A stretch of DNA of 64,000 bases from Pseudomonadota bacterium (lineage in GTDB: Bacteria; Desulfobacterota; Desulfobulbia; Desulfobulbales; Desulfocapsaceae): assembly GCA_018821785.1 (NCBI GenBank), contig JAHJLI010000192.1, forward strand, positions 1 through 64,000. Direction: 5' to 3'. The notes below the pieces were generated by a model that saw only the letters and a program-made list of their open reading frames with translations, was not told where the DNA came from and did not search any database. A program made the translations under genes and the position numbers. Of this stretch, positions 1 through 8,499 are shown in pieces (within the stretch, counting starts at the first letter, position 1; each line of letters opens with the position of its first letter).

Positions 1-1684
1 ACTCGGTAAAGGCGCGCCCCTGTTCGCTGTCCAGCTGCTGCCAATCGAACCAGCTGATCTCATTGTCCTGGCAACAGGCGTTGTTGTTGCCCTGCTGGCT
101 GCGGCCGAATTCGTCGCCGGCGGCGATCATTGGCACCCCCTGGGACAGGAGCAGCAAGACAACGAAGGTTTTCATGCGCCTCTGGCGCAAGCGTATAATT
201 TCTTCCTGGTCGCAAGCGCCTTCATAGCCGCTGTTCCAGCTCAGGTTATGCTTTTCGCCATCTCTGTCGTTCTCGCCGTTGGCAAGATTGCTTTTCCGGT
301 CATAGCTCACCAGGTCGGAGAGAGTAAATCCGTCGTGGCTGGTGATAAAATTAATTGAGCATAAAGGGCCTCTACCACTGTGCTCATACAAGTCGGAGCT
401 GCCGGCGATACGGGTGGCAAGATGGGTTACCGTGTTGTCATCGCCGATCATAAAGGCCCGGACATCGTCCCGGAAGCGCCCGTTCCATTCAGCCCAGCGT
501 GAATCGGTGGAGAAAGACCCCACCTGGTAGAGACCGGCAGCATCCCAGGCTTCGGCGATCATCTTGGTGTTGCGGAGAACAGGATCCTCGCCTATTACCT
601 CGATCATCGGTGGATTGGCGAGGACATTACCTTGTTGGTCGCGGCCGAGGATGGAGGCTAGATCGAAGCGAAAACCGTCGACATGCATCTCGGTCACCCA
701 ATAGCGCAACGATTCCAGGATCAATTCGCGAACCACTGGATGATTGCAGTTCATGGTGTTGCCACAGCCGGAAAAATTCAGGTATTGCTGCTCGGAGTCG
801 AGAAGATAATAGATCGGATTGTCGATGCCGCGAAAACTACTGGTGGTGCCCTTATAGCCGCCTTCTCCGGTATGGTTGAAGACCATGTCGAGATAGACTT
901 CGATGCCCGCTTGGTGCAGAGCTCGGACCATTTCCTTGAATTCAAGAGCAGCACGGGATGGATCATCGGCGTAACCGGAATGGAGGGCAAAAAAAGATAC
1001 CGGATTATAGCCCCAGAAATTTTTCAACCGTTCGCCGGTCTCTGGATTACTGAAAACGGCGTCGTTTTCATCGAATTCGGTTACCGGCATGAGTTCGACG
1101 GCGGTTATCCCAAGTTCTTTCAGGTAGGGAATTTTCTCTATGATGCCTCGGTAAGTACCGGGGGCCTGAACATCCGAGTTCGAATCCTTAGTAAAGCCTC
1201 GGACATGGAGTTCATAGATAATGGTCTCTGCCAGTGGAGTTTTCAGCGGACGGTCATCCTGCCAGTCGAAGTCATGACTGTTTACCATGCAGCAGGGGCC
1301 GGCACCATAAAAGGGCGGTTCTCCCCATTGCCGGGGAGTAAGCATGCTGCAGCAGGGGTCGATGAGAATCTCGTTGTAATCATATACAAGACCCAGGCCA
1401 TCGTTGCCTTTGGGGCCGTCAAACCGGTAGCCGTAGCGGAAATTTCGTTGATGGGTGAGAAGGAGGATATGCCACATGTCGCCGGTGCGATTTTCATCAG
1501 GGTCGAGGACAAATTCATGGCGTATTGATTTTGTGCTACCCTCCGGCAGATGATCGATGACCAGAGTGGCCTTGGTGGCGTGACGGGCAAAAATTGAAAA
1601 ATTCATACCCTCCTTGAGGATGGTAACTCCTGCTGGCAGGGGGTAGCCTCTTTTCTGGATGCGCTGTTTTTTTTTGTCGGCCAT
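1..1684 (-). CDS. glgX: Glycogen debranching enzyme GlgX (isoamylase family), C-terminus beyond the window
   Basis: This is an uninterrupted minus-strand frame that starts at 1684 and runs off the left edge, so about 561 residues are visible. GlgX hydrolyses alpha-1,6 branch linkages of limit dextrins during glycogen breakdown in the cytoplasm. The N-terminal carbohydrate-binding region is followed by a GH13 barrel. It contains the conserved VFNHTGEGG segment, GFRFDLAS with the nucleophile Asp near residue 341, AEAWDAAG with the acid/base Glu near residue 378, and the ITSHDGFTL segment. The GlgX-typical NGENDRDG and SWNSGYEG stretches follow, then GVPMIAAGDEFGRSQQGNNN near the edge. An in-frame ATG at 1696 is an alternative start; neither has a strong ribosome-binding site. 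The long plus-strand open frames here are shadows. Confidence 0.95.
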   Translation of the reverse strand, partial: MADKKKQRIQKRGYPLPAGVTILKEGMNFSIFARHATKATLVIDHLPEGSTKSIRHEFVLDPDENRTGDMWHILLLTHQRNFRYGYRFDGPKGNDGLGLVYDYNEILIDPCCSMLTPRQWGEPPFYGAGPCCMVNSHDFDWQDDRPLKTPLAETIIYELHVRGFTKDSNSDVQAPGTYRGIIEKIPYLKELGITAVELMPVTEFDENDAVFSNPETGERLKNFWGYNPVSFFALHSGYADDPSRAALEFKEMVRALHQAGIEVYLDMVFNHTGEGGYKGTTSSFRGIDNPIYYLLDSEQQYLNFSGCGNTMNCNHPVVRELILESLRYWVTEMHVDGFRFDLASILGRDQQGNVLANPPMIEVIGEDPVLRNTKMIAEAWDAAGLYQVGSFSTDSRWAEWNGRFRDDVRAFMIGDDNTVTHLATRIAGSSDLYEHSGRGPLCSINFITSHDGFTLSDLVSYDRKSNLANGENDRDGEKHNLSWNSGYEGACDQEEIIRLRQRRMKTFVVLLLLSQGVPMIAAGDEFGRSQQGNNNACCQDNEISWFDWQQLDSEQGRAFTE

Positions 1685-1865
1685 GTTGATAACCATTGTT
1701 AATGGTTTACAGTGATAGAGGGAGAAGTAACAGAAGCTTTATATAGTGTATGATACTCGAACATACAAATCTAGTATCTTAGAAATTTTCTTCTTCATAT
1801 TATTTATGAGCCGTTGCCAAATAAGTTGGATAAAGCAGAGCTTTACCCGCAACCTGGAGGTAACC

Positions 1866-2810
1866 ATGGGGATGTATCACAAGGTGAAAGTGGGCGACTT
1901 GACTATAAGTCCTATCGATTGGGAGATGAATCCGGATAGTTCCTTCGGGACTTTTGAATCCTGGGGAGGGCGAGAACGGGTTCGCAACAACAAGGAATGC
2001 GTTTACTATTTTTTCATCGATAACTGGGGCGATGAACCGAAGCTTTGTCTCATGGAGAGAGCGGTGAAACACGCCAGGATTATGGCGGAGATAAAGGCGC
2101 CGCTGGAGATGGTCAAAAAATGCGTCGAGGGACAGGGGAAATCGTCAATTTTTGAGAAGAGCTATGCCATCAATGAGCAGATCAAAGAGTGGCTGGTCGC
2201 CAATGTTCTTGATGACCAGGGTGATTCACGCCTGATCGTGCCAAAACTTGAGGTAGTACGCAAAGAAGATATGGGGCCGCTTCTGCCGCTTGCCGCAGAC
2301 AACCCGTTTGCTGGGGAAACTGTCAGGCTGCCGCATGAGCAGGCGATAATCAATGATGATCAGATCGGCGGTCTACTGAAACAATGGAACTTTTTTGAAG
2401 CGGAGTTGAACCCGTCCGGCAGGTTTATTAATTCTTTGGTGGATGTGGCCATTCCCGGGGTTATTGTCGATCAGCGCACGGGACTGATGTGGCAAAGCGG
2501 CGGCATCGATATCGGCTCCATCCGCCATATTCAAAGGGGTGTTGAGGAGATGAACGGTGAGAAATTCGCAGGCTTTGCCGATTGGCGCTTGCCGACCATG
2601 GAAGAGGCCATGTCCCTCATGGAACCGGAAAGAAACAGCAAAGGCATTTACCTGCATCCAGGATTTTCCAAAGAACAGCCGTTTATTTTCGTTGCCGCAC
2701 AACGTAAACCCGGCGGCTACTGGTTTGTCGATTTCAAGCAGGGCCGGGCCTTCTGGTCGTCGGGAACCATCCCCGGCGGCTTTGGGCGGCTGGTGCGGTC
2801 GCAGACCTGA
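1866..2810 (+). CDS. DUF1566 (Lcl-type C-type-lectin-fold) domain protein
   Basis: The product has 314 residues. The start at 1866 is preferred because TGGAGG lies just upstream; an upstream in-frame start at 1746 has no support. The C-terminal third is a DUF1566/Lcl domain. It begins at DQRTGLMWQSGG, continues through FADWRLPTMEEAMSLM and ends with YWFVDFKQGRAFWSSG and GRLVRSQT, the usual pattern of this C-type-lectin-like fold. The N-terminal two thirds is soluble and not recognised. There is no signal peptide, so it is probably cytoplasmic. The next gene also carries a C-type-lectin-fold domain (SUMF1), and both families are common targets of diversity-generating retroelements. Function is unknown. 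Confidence 0.7.
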   Translation: MGMYHKVKVGDLTISPIDWEMNPDSSFGTFESWGGRERVRNNKECVYYFFIDNWGDEPKLCLMERAVKHARIMAEIKAPLEMVKKCVEGQGKSSIFEKSYAINEQIKEWLVANVLDDQGDSRLIVPKLEVVRKEDMGPLLPLAADNPFAGETVRLPHEQAIINDDQIGGLLKQWNFFEAELNPSGRFINSLVDVAIPGVIVDQRTGLMWQSGGIDIGSIRHIQRGVEEMNGEKFAGFADWRLPTMEEAMSLMEPERNSKGIYLHPGFSKEQPFIFVAAQRKPGGYWFVDFKQGRAFWSSGTIPGGFGRLVRSQT

Positions 2811-2841
2811 GAGGATAGATCAAGTTTCCGGAACGAAAAAA

Positions 2842-2880
2842 GCTGCCATCAGTTGGAAATGTTATCCACCTGATGGCAGC
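2842..2880 (-). terminator. Hairpin with U-tract on the minus strand, downstream of the DUF1566 gene
   Basis: The arms GCTGCCATCAG and CTGATGGCAGC form an 11-bp stem with a 17-nt loop. Six A residues precede the left arm on the plus strand, so the U-tract is on the minus-strand transcript. It could still end the DUF1566 transcript as a plain stem. The rest of 2811-3146 holds no recognisable gene. Confidence 0.55.
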
Positions 2881-3146
2881 AGCCAGTCAACATTGCATAT
2901 CCTCTGCTATCCTTTTTCCTTTCATTCCAGGCTGCACTGCCTGAAAAATATCGTCAGCATCTCATCAGCGCCTATAAATAACAAACAACCTTTTACTAAT
3001 CGACAATTCCTGTTCAGAAAACGGTTCTACAGTTGTTGTGCCCTCCTTTTCGTTTTGCCAATATTTTTAGGGTATGGTAGTCAATAACACTTACCTGCAC
3101 CGACTGAAAACGATAGCCAAACAGGCAAAACCGAGGTCAACCGAAG

Positions 3147-4673
3147 ATGAATGGAAGGCGCATTATTGTCACCCTCTTGTCAGTCATGATCGCCACGGCG
3201 GTAACCGGAAATCTTCAAGCTTTCGCAGTGGAGAAGAAAGCAAAAGAGCGGCTTGCGGTGCTCGATCTTGAAGCGAAACACGGCGTTGAAAAGAGCCTCG
3301 CCGAGGCGCTGTCGGTCATTGTCCGCGATAAACTCCATGGCTTTGGCGAATACGAGGTGATGAGCAAAGGGGATATCCAGGCGGTGGCGAGCCGGGAACA
3401 ACTGAAGCAGGCGCTCGGTTGCGATGAAGACGGCAGCCAGTGTCTGGTTGACTTCGGCCGGGCGATCGGTACGCGCTTTATGGTGGCGGGGGATATCTCG
3501 AAACTCGGCGCAACCTATATCGTAAGCCTTCGGATGCTCGATACCAAAGGCGAGGGTGCCAGCGTTAAGAATAGGGTGAGTGAAAGCTGCAAATGCGACG
3601 AGGATGCCTTGATCGGCACAGTGCAGGATGTGGCGGCCAAGCTGCTGGGTAAGCCGACTGCAAACGCTGCAAAAAAAATCGAAAACGAGGCCAAAAAGCT
3701 TGCTGAAGAAAAAAGTAACGAGGTAGCAGTTGAGCAAAAAAGGCTGGTCGAGGAGCGGCGCAAAACGAATGAGGAAAAGCACCGCCTGGCCGGTGAGGTT
3801 GAGAAGCTGAGAAAAAAGAAAGAACAGGCCACCCTTGTGGCGGCACAAAAGCGGGTTACAGCTGAAAGCAAACCCGCACTGGACTCTTCCTTGGTAAAAT
3901 CGTCCGCCGCAACCGGCAAAACCCATACCGATTCGACCACCGGAATGGAATTCGTTTTGGTTCCCGGCGGCTGTTTTCAGATGGGTGATACCTTCGGCGA
4001 TGGCAGTGACGAAGAGAAGCCTGTGCACGAGGTTTGTGTCGATGGTTTTTATATGGGCAAATATGAGGTGACGCAAGGTCAGTATCAGGTGGTGACTGGC
4101 AATAATCCATCGAACTTCAAACAAGGAAATAACTATCCGGTAGAGAAGGTGAACTGGAATGACGCTCAGAGTTTTATCCGTTTGCTGAACGGCAAGGGAA
4201 GCGGCAAGTACCGGTTGCCGACCGAGGCGGAATGGGAGTTTGCTGCCCGTGAAGGGGGCAAGAGGGTACGGTTTGGCACCGGTAAGGATACTATAGGACC
4301 GGACGAGGCAAATTTTGATGGGAGTGTGAGGTACAAAAAAACATACTCACGAACCGGAAACTATCGGGCGAAAACCGTTGCTGTGGGGAGCTTTCAACCG
4401 AACAGTCTTGGCCTGTACGATATGTCCGGAAATGTTTGGGAATGGTGCGGGGATTGGTTTGACAGCGGCTATTATGGTAAAAGCCCCCGGAATAACCCGG
4501 AAGGGGCACCATCGGGCTCGTACCGAGTGAATCGTGGCGGCAGTTGTTCCAGCAACCCGTGGTATGTGCGGACGGCCTACCGTCTCAAGTACTTGCCTGA
4601 TTACGCTAACAACTTCCTTGGTTTCCGGCTGGTCCTCCCAGTTCATCAATCGGACCCCCCGTTTGGTCGCTGA
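3147..4673 (+). CDS. Secreted CsgG/TolB-like domain fused to a formylglycine-generating-enzyme (SUMF1) domain
   Basis: The product has 508 residues. A signal peptide spans about residues 1-28 (ending LQAFA), which supports this start. Residues 32-170 resemble the CsgG/DUF4384-type 'integrated sensor' fold, with RLAVLDLEA and a conserved Cys pair near GCDEDGSQC. Residues 170-240 are a charged coiled coil rich in EEK and KRL. Residues 265-500 form a SUMF1/FGE-sulfatase domain: TGMEFVLVPGG, GSDEEKPVHEV, GKYEVTQGQY, YRLPTEAEWEFAAREGG, DMSGNVWEW and RVNRGGS, ending LGFRLVLP. SUMF1 domains have the C-type lectin fold and often bind ligands rather than act as enzymes. The last 35 residues of the fold look like a diversified region, and a perfect inverted repeat covers the stop codon. 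True formylglycine synthase activity is not implied. Confidence 0.8.
   Translation: MNGRRIIVTLLSVMIATAVTGNLQAFAVEKKAKERLAVLDLEAKHGVEKSLAEALSVIVRDKLHGFGEYEVMSKGDIQAVASREQLKQALGCDEDGSQCLVDFGRAIGTRFMVAGDISKLGATYIVSLRMLDTKGEGASVKNRVSESCKCDEDALIGTVQDVAAKLLGKPTANAAKKIENEAKKLAEEKSNEVAVEQKRLVEERRKTNEEKHRLAGEVEKLRKKKEQATLVAAQKRVTAESKPALDSSLVKSSAATGKTHTDSTTGMEFVLVPGGCFQMGDTFGDGSDEEKPVHEVCVDGFYMGKYEVTQGQYQVVTGNNPSNFKQGNNYPVEKVNWNDAQSFIRLLNGKGSGKYRLPTEAEWEFAAREGGKRVRFGTGKDTIGPDEANFDGSVRYKKTYSRTGNYRAKTVAVGSFQPNSLGLYDMSGNVWEWCGDWFDSGYYGKSPRNNPEGAPSGSYRVNRGGSCSSNPWYVRTAYRLKYLPDYANNFLGFRLVLPVHQSDPPFGR
4530..4630 (+). other. Candidate diversity-generating-retroelement variable region at the 3' end of the SUMF1 gene
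   Basis: In known retroelement targets of the SUMF1 family this segment reads as runs of Asn (AAC) in the template and as mixed residues in the diversified copy. Here the expected Asn positions carry TCC, AGC, AAC, TAT, TAC, CTC, AAG, TAC, TAC, AAC, AAC and TTC, as expected if adenines of AAC/AAT codons had been replaced. The framework residues RGGS, R.AYR, PD and LGFRLV are kept. No reverse transcriptase or template repeat was seen in the window, so this would be a remote or fossil target. Ordinary divergence of the family is the alternative. Confidence 0.4.
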
Positions 4674-4690
4674 ACTGGGAGGACCAGCCG
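4626..4690. repeat. Perfect 20-bp inverted repeat across the stop codon of the SUMF1 gene
   Basis: The left arm is 4626-4645 and the right arm 4671-4690, with 25 nt between them; the arms are exact reverse complements. The left arm encodes part of RLVLPVHQ and the right arm begins with the TGA stop. No U-tract follows, so it is not a standard terminator. Inverted repeats just after the variable region are needed by some retroelements. The remaining intergenic sequence to 5107 holds no recognisable gene. Confidence 0.8.
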
Positions 4691-5107
4691 ATTCCTTGCG
4701 CTCAGACAGGGGACAAAAACAGCAACACCCCACTTGGGCCGGTAATTTTGGCTGGATGGTCAGGACCATGGTGCCGGTGGGAATTCATTTATTGGAGTGG
4801 TTTAGGGGAAGAGCCCATACCCCGTATCCATCGACAAAGACCATTATTGCAACCGGGCTGTTATAATCAATTGTCCAGAGTAATGTTTTGATTGTTGCCG
4901 ACAAATTTGGTTAATATGCAACAAAACAAGTAGCTTTTCTTCTACAGTCGGGAATAGTGAGTGAAAAACAGTTCAAACACGCTGATCAAATATGCCGAAC
5001 GTTTGCATCGTCTACTCATCTTCTCTATGTTCTTAGGGAAATGGGCAATCTCGCCGAACCGAAGAGTGTTTCTGAAGCTACAGCCATCCTGGCCGGATAA
5101 TCGACAA

Positions 5108-6973
5108 ATGAAACTTTATATCTATTCACTTTTGTTCTTACTACTGTTTGGTTCTGCCGCCAGGGCCCAACAAGTAATTCTGCCTATGACCCTTGATCAT
5201 AAGCTTCTCACCTCACTGATCGTGCGGGAGGCTTTTCCCGGCAAAAATAACAGTGCGGCCATCGTTGGGCGGCAAGGCGAATGTACCTATTTAGGTATTT
5301 CCGAGCCAAAGTTTTCTTCGGCGGGCAAGAATGTTCGGCTTGATATGCGCTTGGTCATTCGACTTGGTACCGAGCTGGCAGGGGAGTGTCTCGTGCCGGT
5401 TGAATGGCAGGGGTATCTTTCCCTCATACAACAGCCGGTCTTTGACAGCCGAACTTTTACCCTCTCCTTCCGGACAATCGATTCAAGTCTTTCGACTCTT
5501 TCCCGTCAACCTGCACAAATCGCCAACTTTCTTTGGGAATTTGCCAAGCCCAGAGTTTCTGAGCACCTTAGTCGGGTGCGGCTGAATCTGGCCCCGCCGG
5601 TTCGAGACATGCGGGACTTCCTGGCACCTCTTTTTCATGAACAATCTCGAAAGGCTACCCAGGCCATGCTCGACAGTCTGCATGGGGGGCGGATTGCCGT
5701 GACAAAGGATGGTGTCGAGGTCGAGTTGCTGGCTGAGGTGGAGGAGATTTACGCCCCCGTCGACAGTGAACTGTACAGTACAATAAGTCCGGCTGAGCAT
5801 AAGCGGTTGATTCAGCTGTGGGAAACCTGGGATGTTTTTCTTGTTCGCCTGATTTCCCTGCTGGCCTCGGAACCCCTCACCCCGGAAGACCGGTTGCTCC
5901 TTGCCGATGTCCTGCTTGATACCCGCCATGCATTTGCGGCGGCTCTGGAGGCGAACAATCTGGAAAAGGATTTTGTCAGGCAACAGTTTATCCGGGTCTG
6001 GCGTAACCTGGCACCGATGTTTAGAAGACAGCTGTATGCCAAACCATCTGAAAACACTCTCGGTTATCTGGCCTTTTTCACTGCCGCCGACGCCCTCTTG
6101 GTCCTTGACCAGATGGGGCCGACGTTCGGCATAGAGATCAGTGAACAGGGTTTGTTGCGCCTTGCCGCTATGTTGACTGGCCGGGAGACACCGCTGCCCT
6201 ACAATTTGGAAGTCGATCCGATATTGAGAAAATTATTGCAGTTGCCATCGGTCGAGATCCTGAGCCCGGATGGTGGTGATGACGAAATACTGGAAATTGA
6301 CTTGCCGGGCGCGAAAGATGATATTGATCCTTTTACGAGAATCTCTAATTTTATTTTTACCTCCGCCTATGCCGCCGACACCCCGCAGCTTGCAGACCTT
6401 CTCGAATGGAGGGTGCCGGAGGATGGTGTTGTCGAGTATGCCGCGAGGGTCAGGGGCGTACTGGCCGAGGCAACGTCAGTCGTTCTGGCCAAGCAGCAGC
6501 AGCCGGAAAACCTGCATGGGCTGTTCAGGACGATGATAGTCGCCATTGCCTGGCAGGAAAGCTGCTTTCGCCAATTTGTCGAAAGAGGGAAAAAACTCAC
6601 CTTTTTGTTGTCGTACAACCAGACCTCGGTGGGAGTAATGCAGATCAATGAACGGGTGTGGCGCGGCGTGTACGACCGCAATAAACTGCGTTGGGATATT
6701 CGTTACAATGCCTTGGCCGGATGTGAGATCGCCGACCTTTACCTGCGTCGCCATGCCCTTCAAGGCAAGGCCCTGGCGCCGGGAGTTAAAGCCGAGCTCC
6801 TGCCGGCGATTGTTTATGCCATGTACAATGGTGGTCCAGGGCAATACGAAAAATTCTTGGCAAGACAGAAGAGTGGTAAGACCTTCCCGAGTGATAAACT
6901 CTTTGCGGAGAAGTTGAAATGGGTGGAGAAAAGGGACTGGGAGCGGATTGAAGAGTGTTTGGGTGGGGGTTGA
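5108..6973 (+). CDS. Secreted lytic transglycosylase (SLT domain)
   Basis: The start at 5108 is chosen because it gives a clean signal peptide (MKLYIYSLLFLLLFGSAARA) and 621 residues; the frame extends upstream to 4961 but that part is unconvincing. The long N-terminal region, about residues 20-440, is not a recognised domain. The C-terminal 170 residues are a goose-lysozyme-like SLT fold. IAWQESCFRQF holds the catalytic Glu at residue 484, followed by TSVGVMQINERVW, NALAGCEIADLYLRR and YAMYNGGPGQYEKFL. These enzymes cleave the MurNAc-GlcNAc bond of peptidoglycan in the periplasm, forming anhydro-MurNAc. The gene is convergent with the EAL-HDOD gene. Confidence 0.85.
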   Translation: MKLYIYSLLFLLLFGSAARAQQVILPMTLDHKLLTSLIVREAFPGKNNSAAIVGRQGECTYLGISEPKFSSAGKNVRLDMRLVIRLGTELAGECLVPVEWQGYLSLIQQPVFDSRTFTLSFRTIDSSLSTLSRQPAQIANFLWEFAKPRVSEHLSRVRLNLAPPVRDMRDFLAPLFHEQSRKATQAMLDSLHGGRIAVTKDGVEVELLAEVEEIYAPVDSELYSTISPAEHKRLIQLWETWDVFLVRLISLLASEPLTPEDRLLLADVLLDTRHAFAAALEANNLEKDFVRQQFIRVWRNLAPMFRRQLYAKPSENTLGYLAFFTAADALLVLDQMGPTFGIEISEQGLLRLAAMLTGRETPLPYNLEVDPILRKLLQLPSVEILSPDGGDDEILEIDLPGAKDDIDPFTRISNFIFTSAYAADTPQLADLLEWRVPEDGVVEYAARVRGVLAEATSVVLAKQQQPENLHGLFRTMIVAIAWQESCFRQFVERGKKLTFLLSYNQTSVGVMQINERVWRGVYDRNKLRWDIRYNALAGCEIADLYLRRHALQGKALAPGVKAELLPAIVYAMYNGGPGQYEKFLARQKSGKTFPSDKLFAEKLKWVEKRDWERIEECLGGG

Positions 6974-6987
6974 AAGGATAATCGCTC

Positions 6988-8241
6988 TCAGGTTAAGGCG
7001 GAGGCAACCTGCAGGAGCCACTCTCCAGCCTTGAGGGACGCTTCGGCGACACTGTTTTTCGGCAGGTTGAGGAGGGTGCAGAAACGGGCGAATTCTTCAA
7101 TATCACCAAGTTCTATTGCTTTTGCCAGGTGAATGTAGCCGGCTATAGGCGAATCGGCATTCGTGTACCCTTCTTTTAAGCTGTCGGATATCGGCAGTTT
7201 GTCGAGGATTTTCACAAACGGCATATCGAGCATGACATCAATGAGTGAGAGCATGCCGAAGAGAAACATCTTCTCGTGTGGGATTGTCGGGCATTTGCCG
7301 GCCAGAGCCAGTTCCTCAAAAAAACGGCCGCGGCTGAGAGCCAGAAGCAGGAGCTCCTGCGGTTTTCCGGGGGCCACCAGATCGGAAAGGACGATCATCC
7401 GCAACCAGTAGCGCATACGGTTATTGCCGAGCAGGGTCACCGCATGGCGGATGGAATCAATCTTCATCGAAAATCCGAAGGCCGCCGAATTGAGCAGCCG
7501 GAGCAGGCGGTAGGTGATAGCCGGATCGACTTTGACGGTCTCAATGATTTTCTCGGTATCCAGATCGGGGTCGTTGAGGGCCGTCAGAATGCGCATGCGT
7601 GAGGTCTGGAAGGAGTGCAGGGTCTTGCCGGAGAGATTTTCCGGTTTCGCGAAGAAGTAGCCTTGAAAAAAATCAAAACCGAGCTGCAAGAGAAAATTGT
7701 AGGTCTTGCGATTCTCCACCTTTTCTGCGACTTTCAGGGCTTTTTTGGCTTTGATGGTGTGGAAGATCTCTTCTATTTCTGAAAAGCTTCTGGTCAGCAC
7801 ATCGACCTTGATGATATCGGCAAGGTCGAGCAGTTCTTCCTGGTCGGTGTGACCGGTATAATCGTCGATGGCGATGAAATAGCCATCCTGCTTCAAGCGA
7901 ATGATCTCCGCCATCACTGCCGGTATCGGAAGGGTATCCTCGAGGACCTCGACGACCGTCACCGATGGCGGCAGGGCCCTGGGAGCACCTTCAAGGATCA
8001 ACCGTTCGGTGAAATTGACGAAGATCCGTTTTGACTGATCGGTGGATTCCTGGGCCTTGATAAAACCGGAGGTGGCCATCCGCATGGTGGCAAAATCGCC
8101 GTCATCAAACACTGCCTTTTCCTTGTCGGCTTCCGAACGGAAGAGCAGTTCGTAGCCGTAGGTGTTGCCGCGTCGATCAAAAATTGGCTGTTTGGCCAGG
8201 TAATAATAGAAATATTCAGTGAAACCGGGGGGCGTGGTCAT
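6988..8241 (-). CDS. EAL-HDOD signalling protein (YuxH-like), EAL motif degenerate
   Basis: The start at 8241 (MTTPPGF) is preferred to the longer GTG start at 8295 because AAGGA lies 5 nt upstream; it gives 417 residues. The N-terminal half is an EAL-like domain (AKQPIFDRRGNTYGYELLFR, VTVVEVLEDT, FIAIDDYTG, IIKVDVL). The signature reads YELLFR in place of EALLR, and the usual metal ligands are only partly kept, so c-di-GMP hydrolysis is doubtful. The C-terminal half is a HDOD domain (ALNDPDLDTEKIIETVKVDP, LLRLLNSAAFGF, AVTLLGNNRMRYW). This arrangement is common in Desulfobacterota and Geobacter-like bacteria as a non-catalytic signalling module. It is divergent from lexA. Confidence 0.85.
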   Translation of the reverse strand: MTTPPGFTEYFYYYLAKQPIFDRRGNTYGYELLFRSEADKEKAVFDDGDFATMRMATSGFIKAQESTDQSKRIFVNFTERLILEGAPRALPPSVTVVEVLEDTLPIPAVMAEIIRLKQDGYFIAIDDYTGHTDQEELLDLADIIKVDVLTRSFSEIEEIFHTIKAKKALKVAEKVENRKTYNFLLQLGFDFFQGYFFAKPENLSGKTLHSFQTSRMRILTALNDPDLDTEKIIETVKVDPAITYRLLRLLNSAAFGFSMKIDSIRHAVTLLGNNRMRYWLRMIVLSDLVAPGKPQELLLLALSRGRFFEELALAGKCPTIPHEKMFLFGMLSLIDVMLDMPFVKILDKLPISDSLKEGYTNADSPIAGYIHLAKAIELGDIEEFARFCTLLNLPKNSVAEASLKAGEWLLQVASALT

Positions 8242-8431
8242 ATTTTCCTTATCTGTACAATTGCCTGCCGAGGATTCCTGGTCGCCATTGATCATGGTCG
8301 GTAATGAAAGGTTCCTGGTACAGTATGCTCCCTCCGGTGCTGAAAGTCAAAAGGAGTTTTTTGGCTTTCAGCTTCCCTCTCCCTGATGTAGTTAATCGGT
8401 ACGGTAATAGCGCGGTAGGCCGGAAAGTGTA

Positions 8432-8459
8432 TTGACATCGACGAATGTACATGTATAAT
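8432..8459 (+). promoter_or_regulatory. Sigma-70 promoter of the lexA-imuB-dnaE2 operon
   Basis: TTGACA at 8432-8437 and TATAAT at 8454-8459 are separated by 16 bp, a near-consensus promoter. An ATGTACAT palindrome (8445-8452) lies in the spacer. Confidence 0.8.
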
Positions 8460-8487
8460 TGCCATAAGTATGAATGTAAATGTACAT
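8445..8487. promoter_or_regulatory. Candidate LexA operators: two ATGTACAT boxes
   Basis: The 8-bp palindrome occurs at 8445-8452, between -35 and -10, and again at 8480-8487, just downstream of the expected transcription start. The first is flanked by GTATAAT and the second by TGTAA. Because lexA autoregulates in most bacteria, these are the natural operator candidates. The motif is not the Escherichia coli, Geobacter or Myxococcus SOS box that I can recall. Confidence 0.5.
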
Positions 8488-8499
8488 ATGGAGACAGCG

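Noticed and set aside
1178-1187. GTTCGAATCC, which resembles a tRNA T-loop
   Set aside because: It lies inside the glgX coding frame, and no acceptor stem, D-arm or anticodon arm could be placed around it.
683-1528. Long plus-strand open frame (281 codons)
   Set aside because: It is antisense to glgX, whose motifs are continuous on the minus strand; the plus-strand translation has no recognisable domain.
2600-2810. DUF1566 gene as a second retroelement target
   Set aside because: The C-terminus shows no concentration of substitutions at AAC-type codons, and no hairpin with complementary coding arm follows.
3180-4124. 314-codon minus-strand open frame
   Set aside because: Antisense to the CsgG/SUMF1 gene; no family resemblance.
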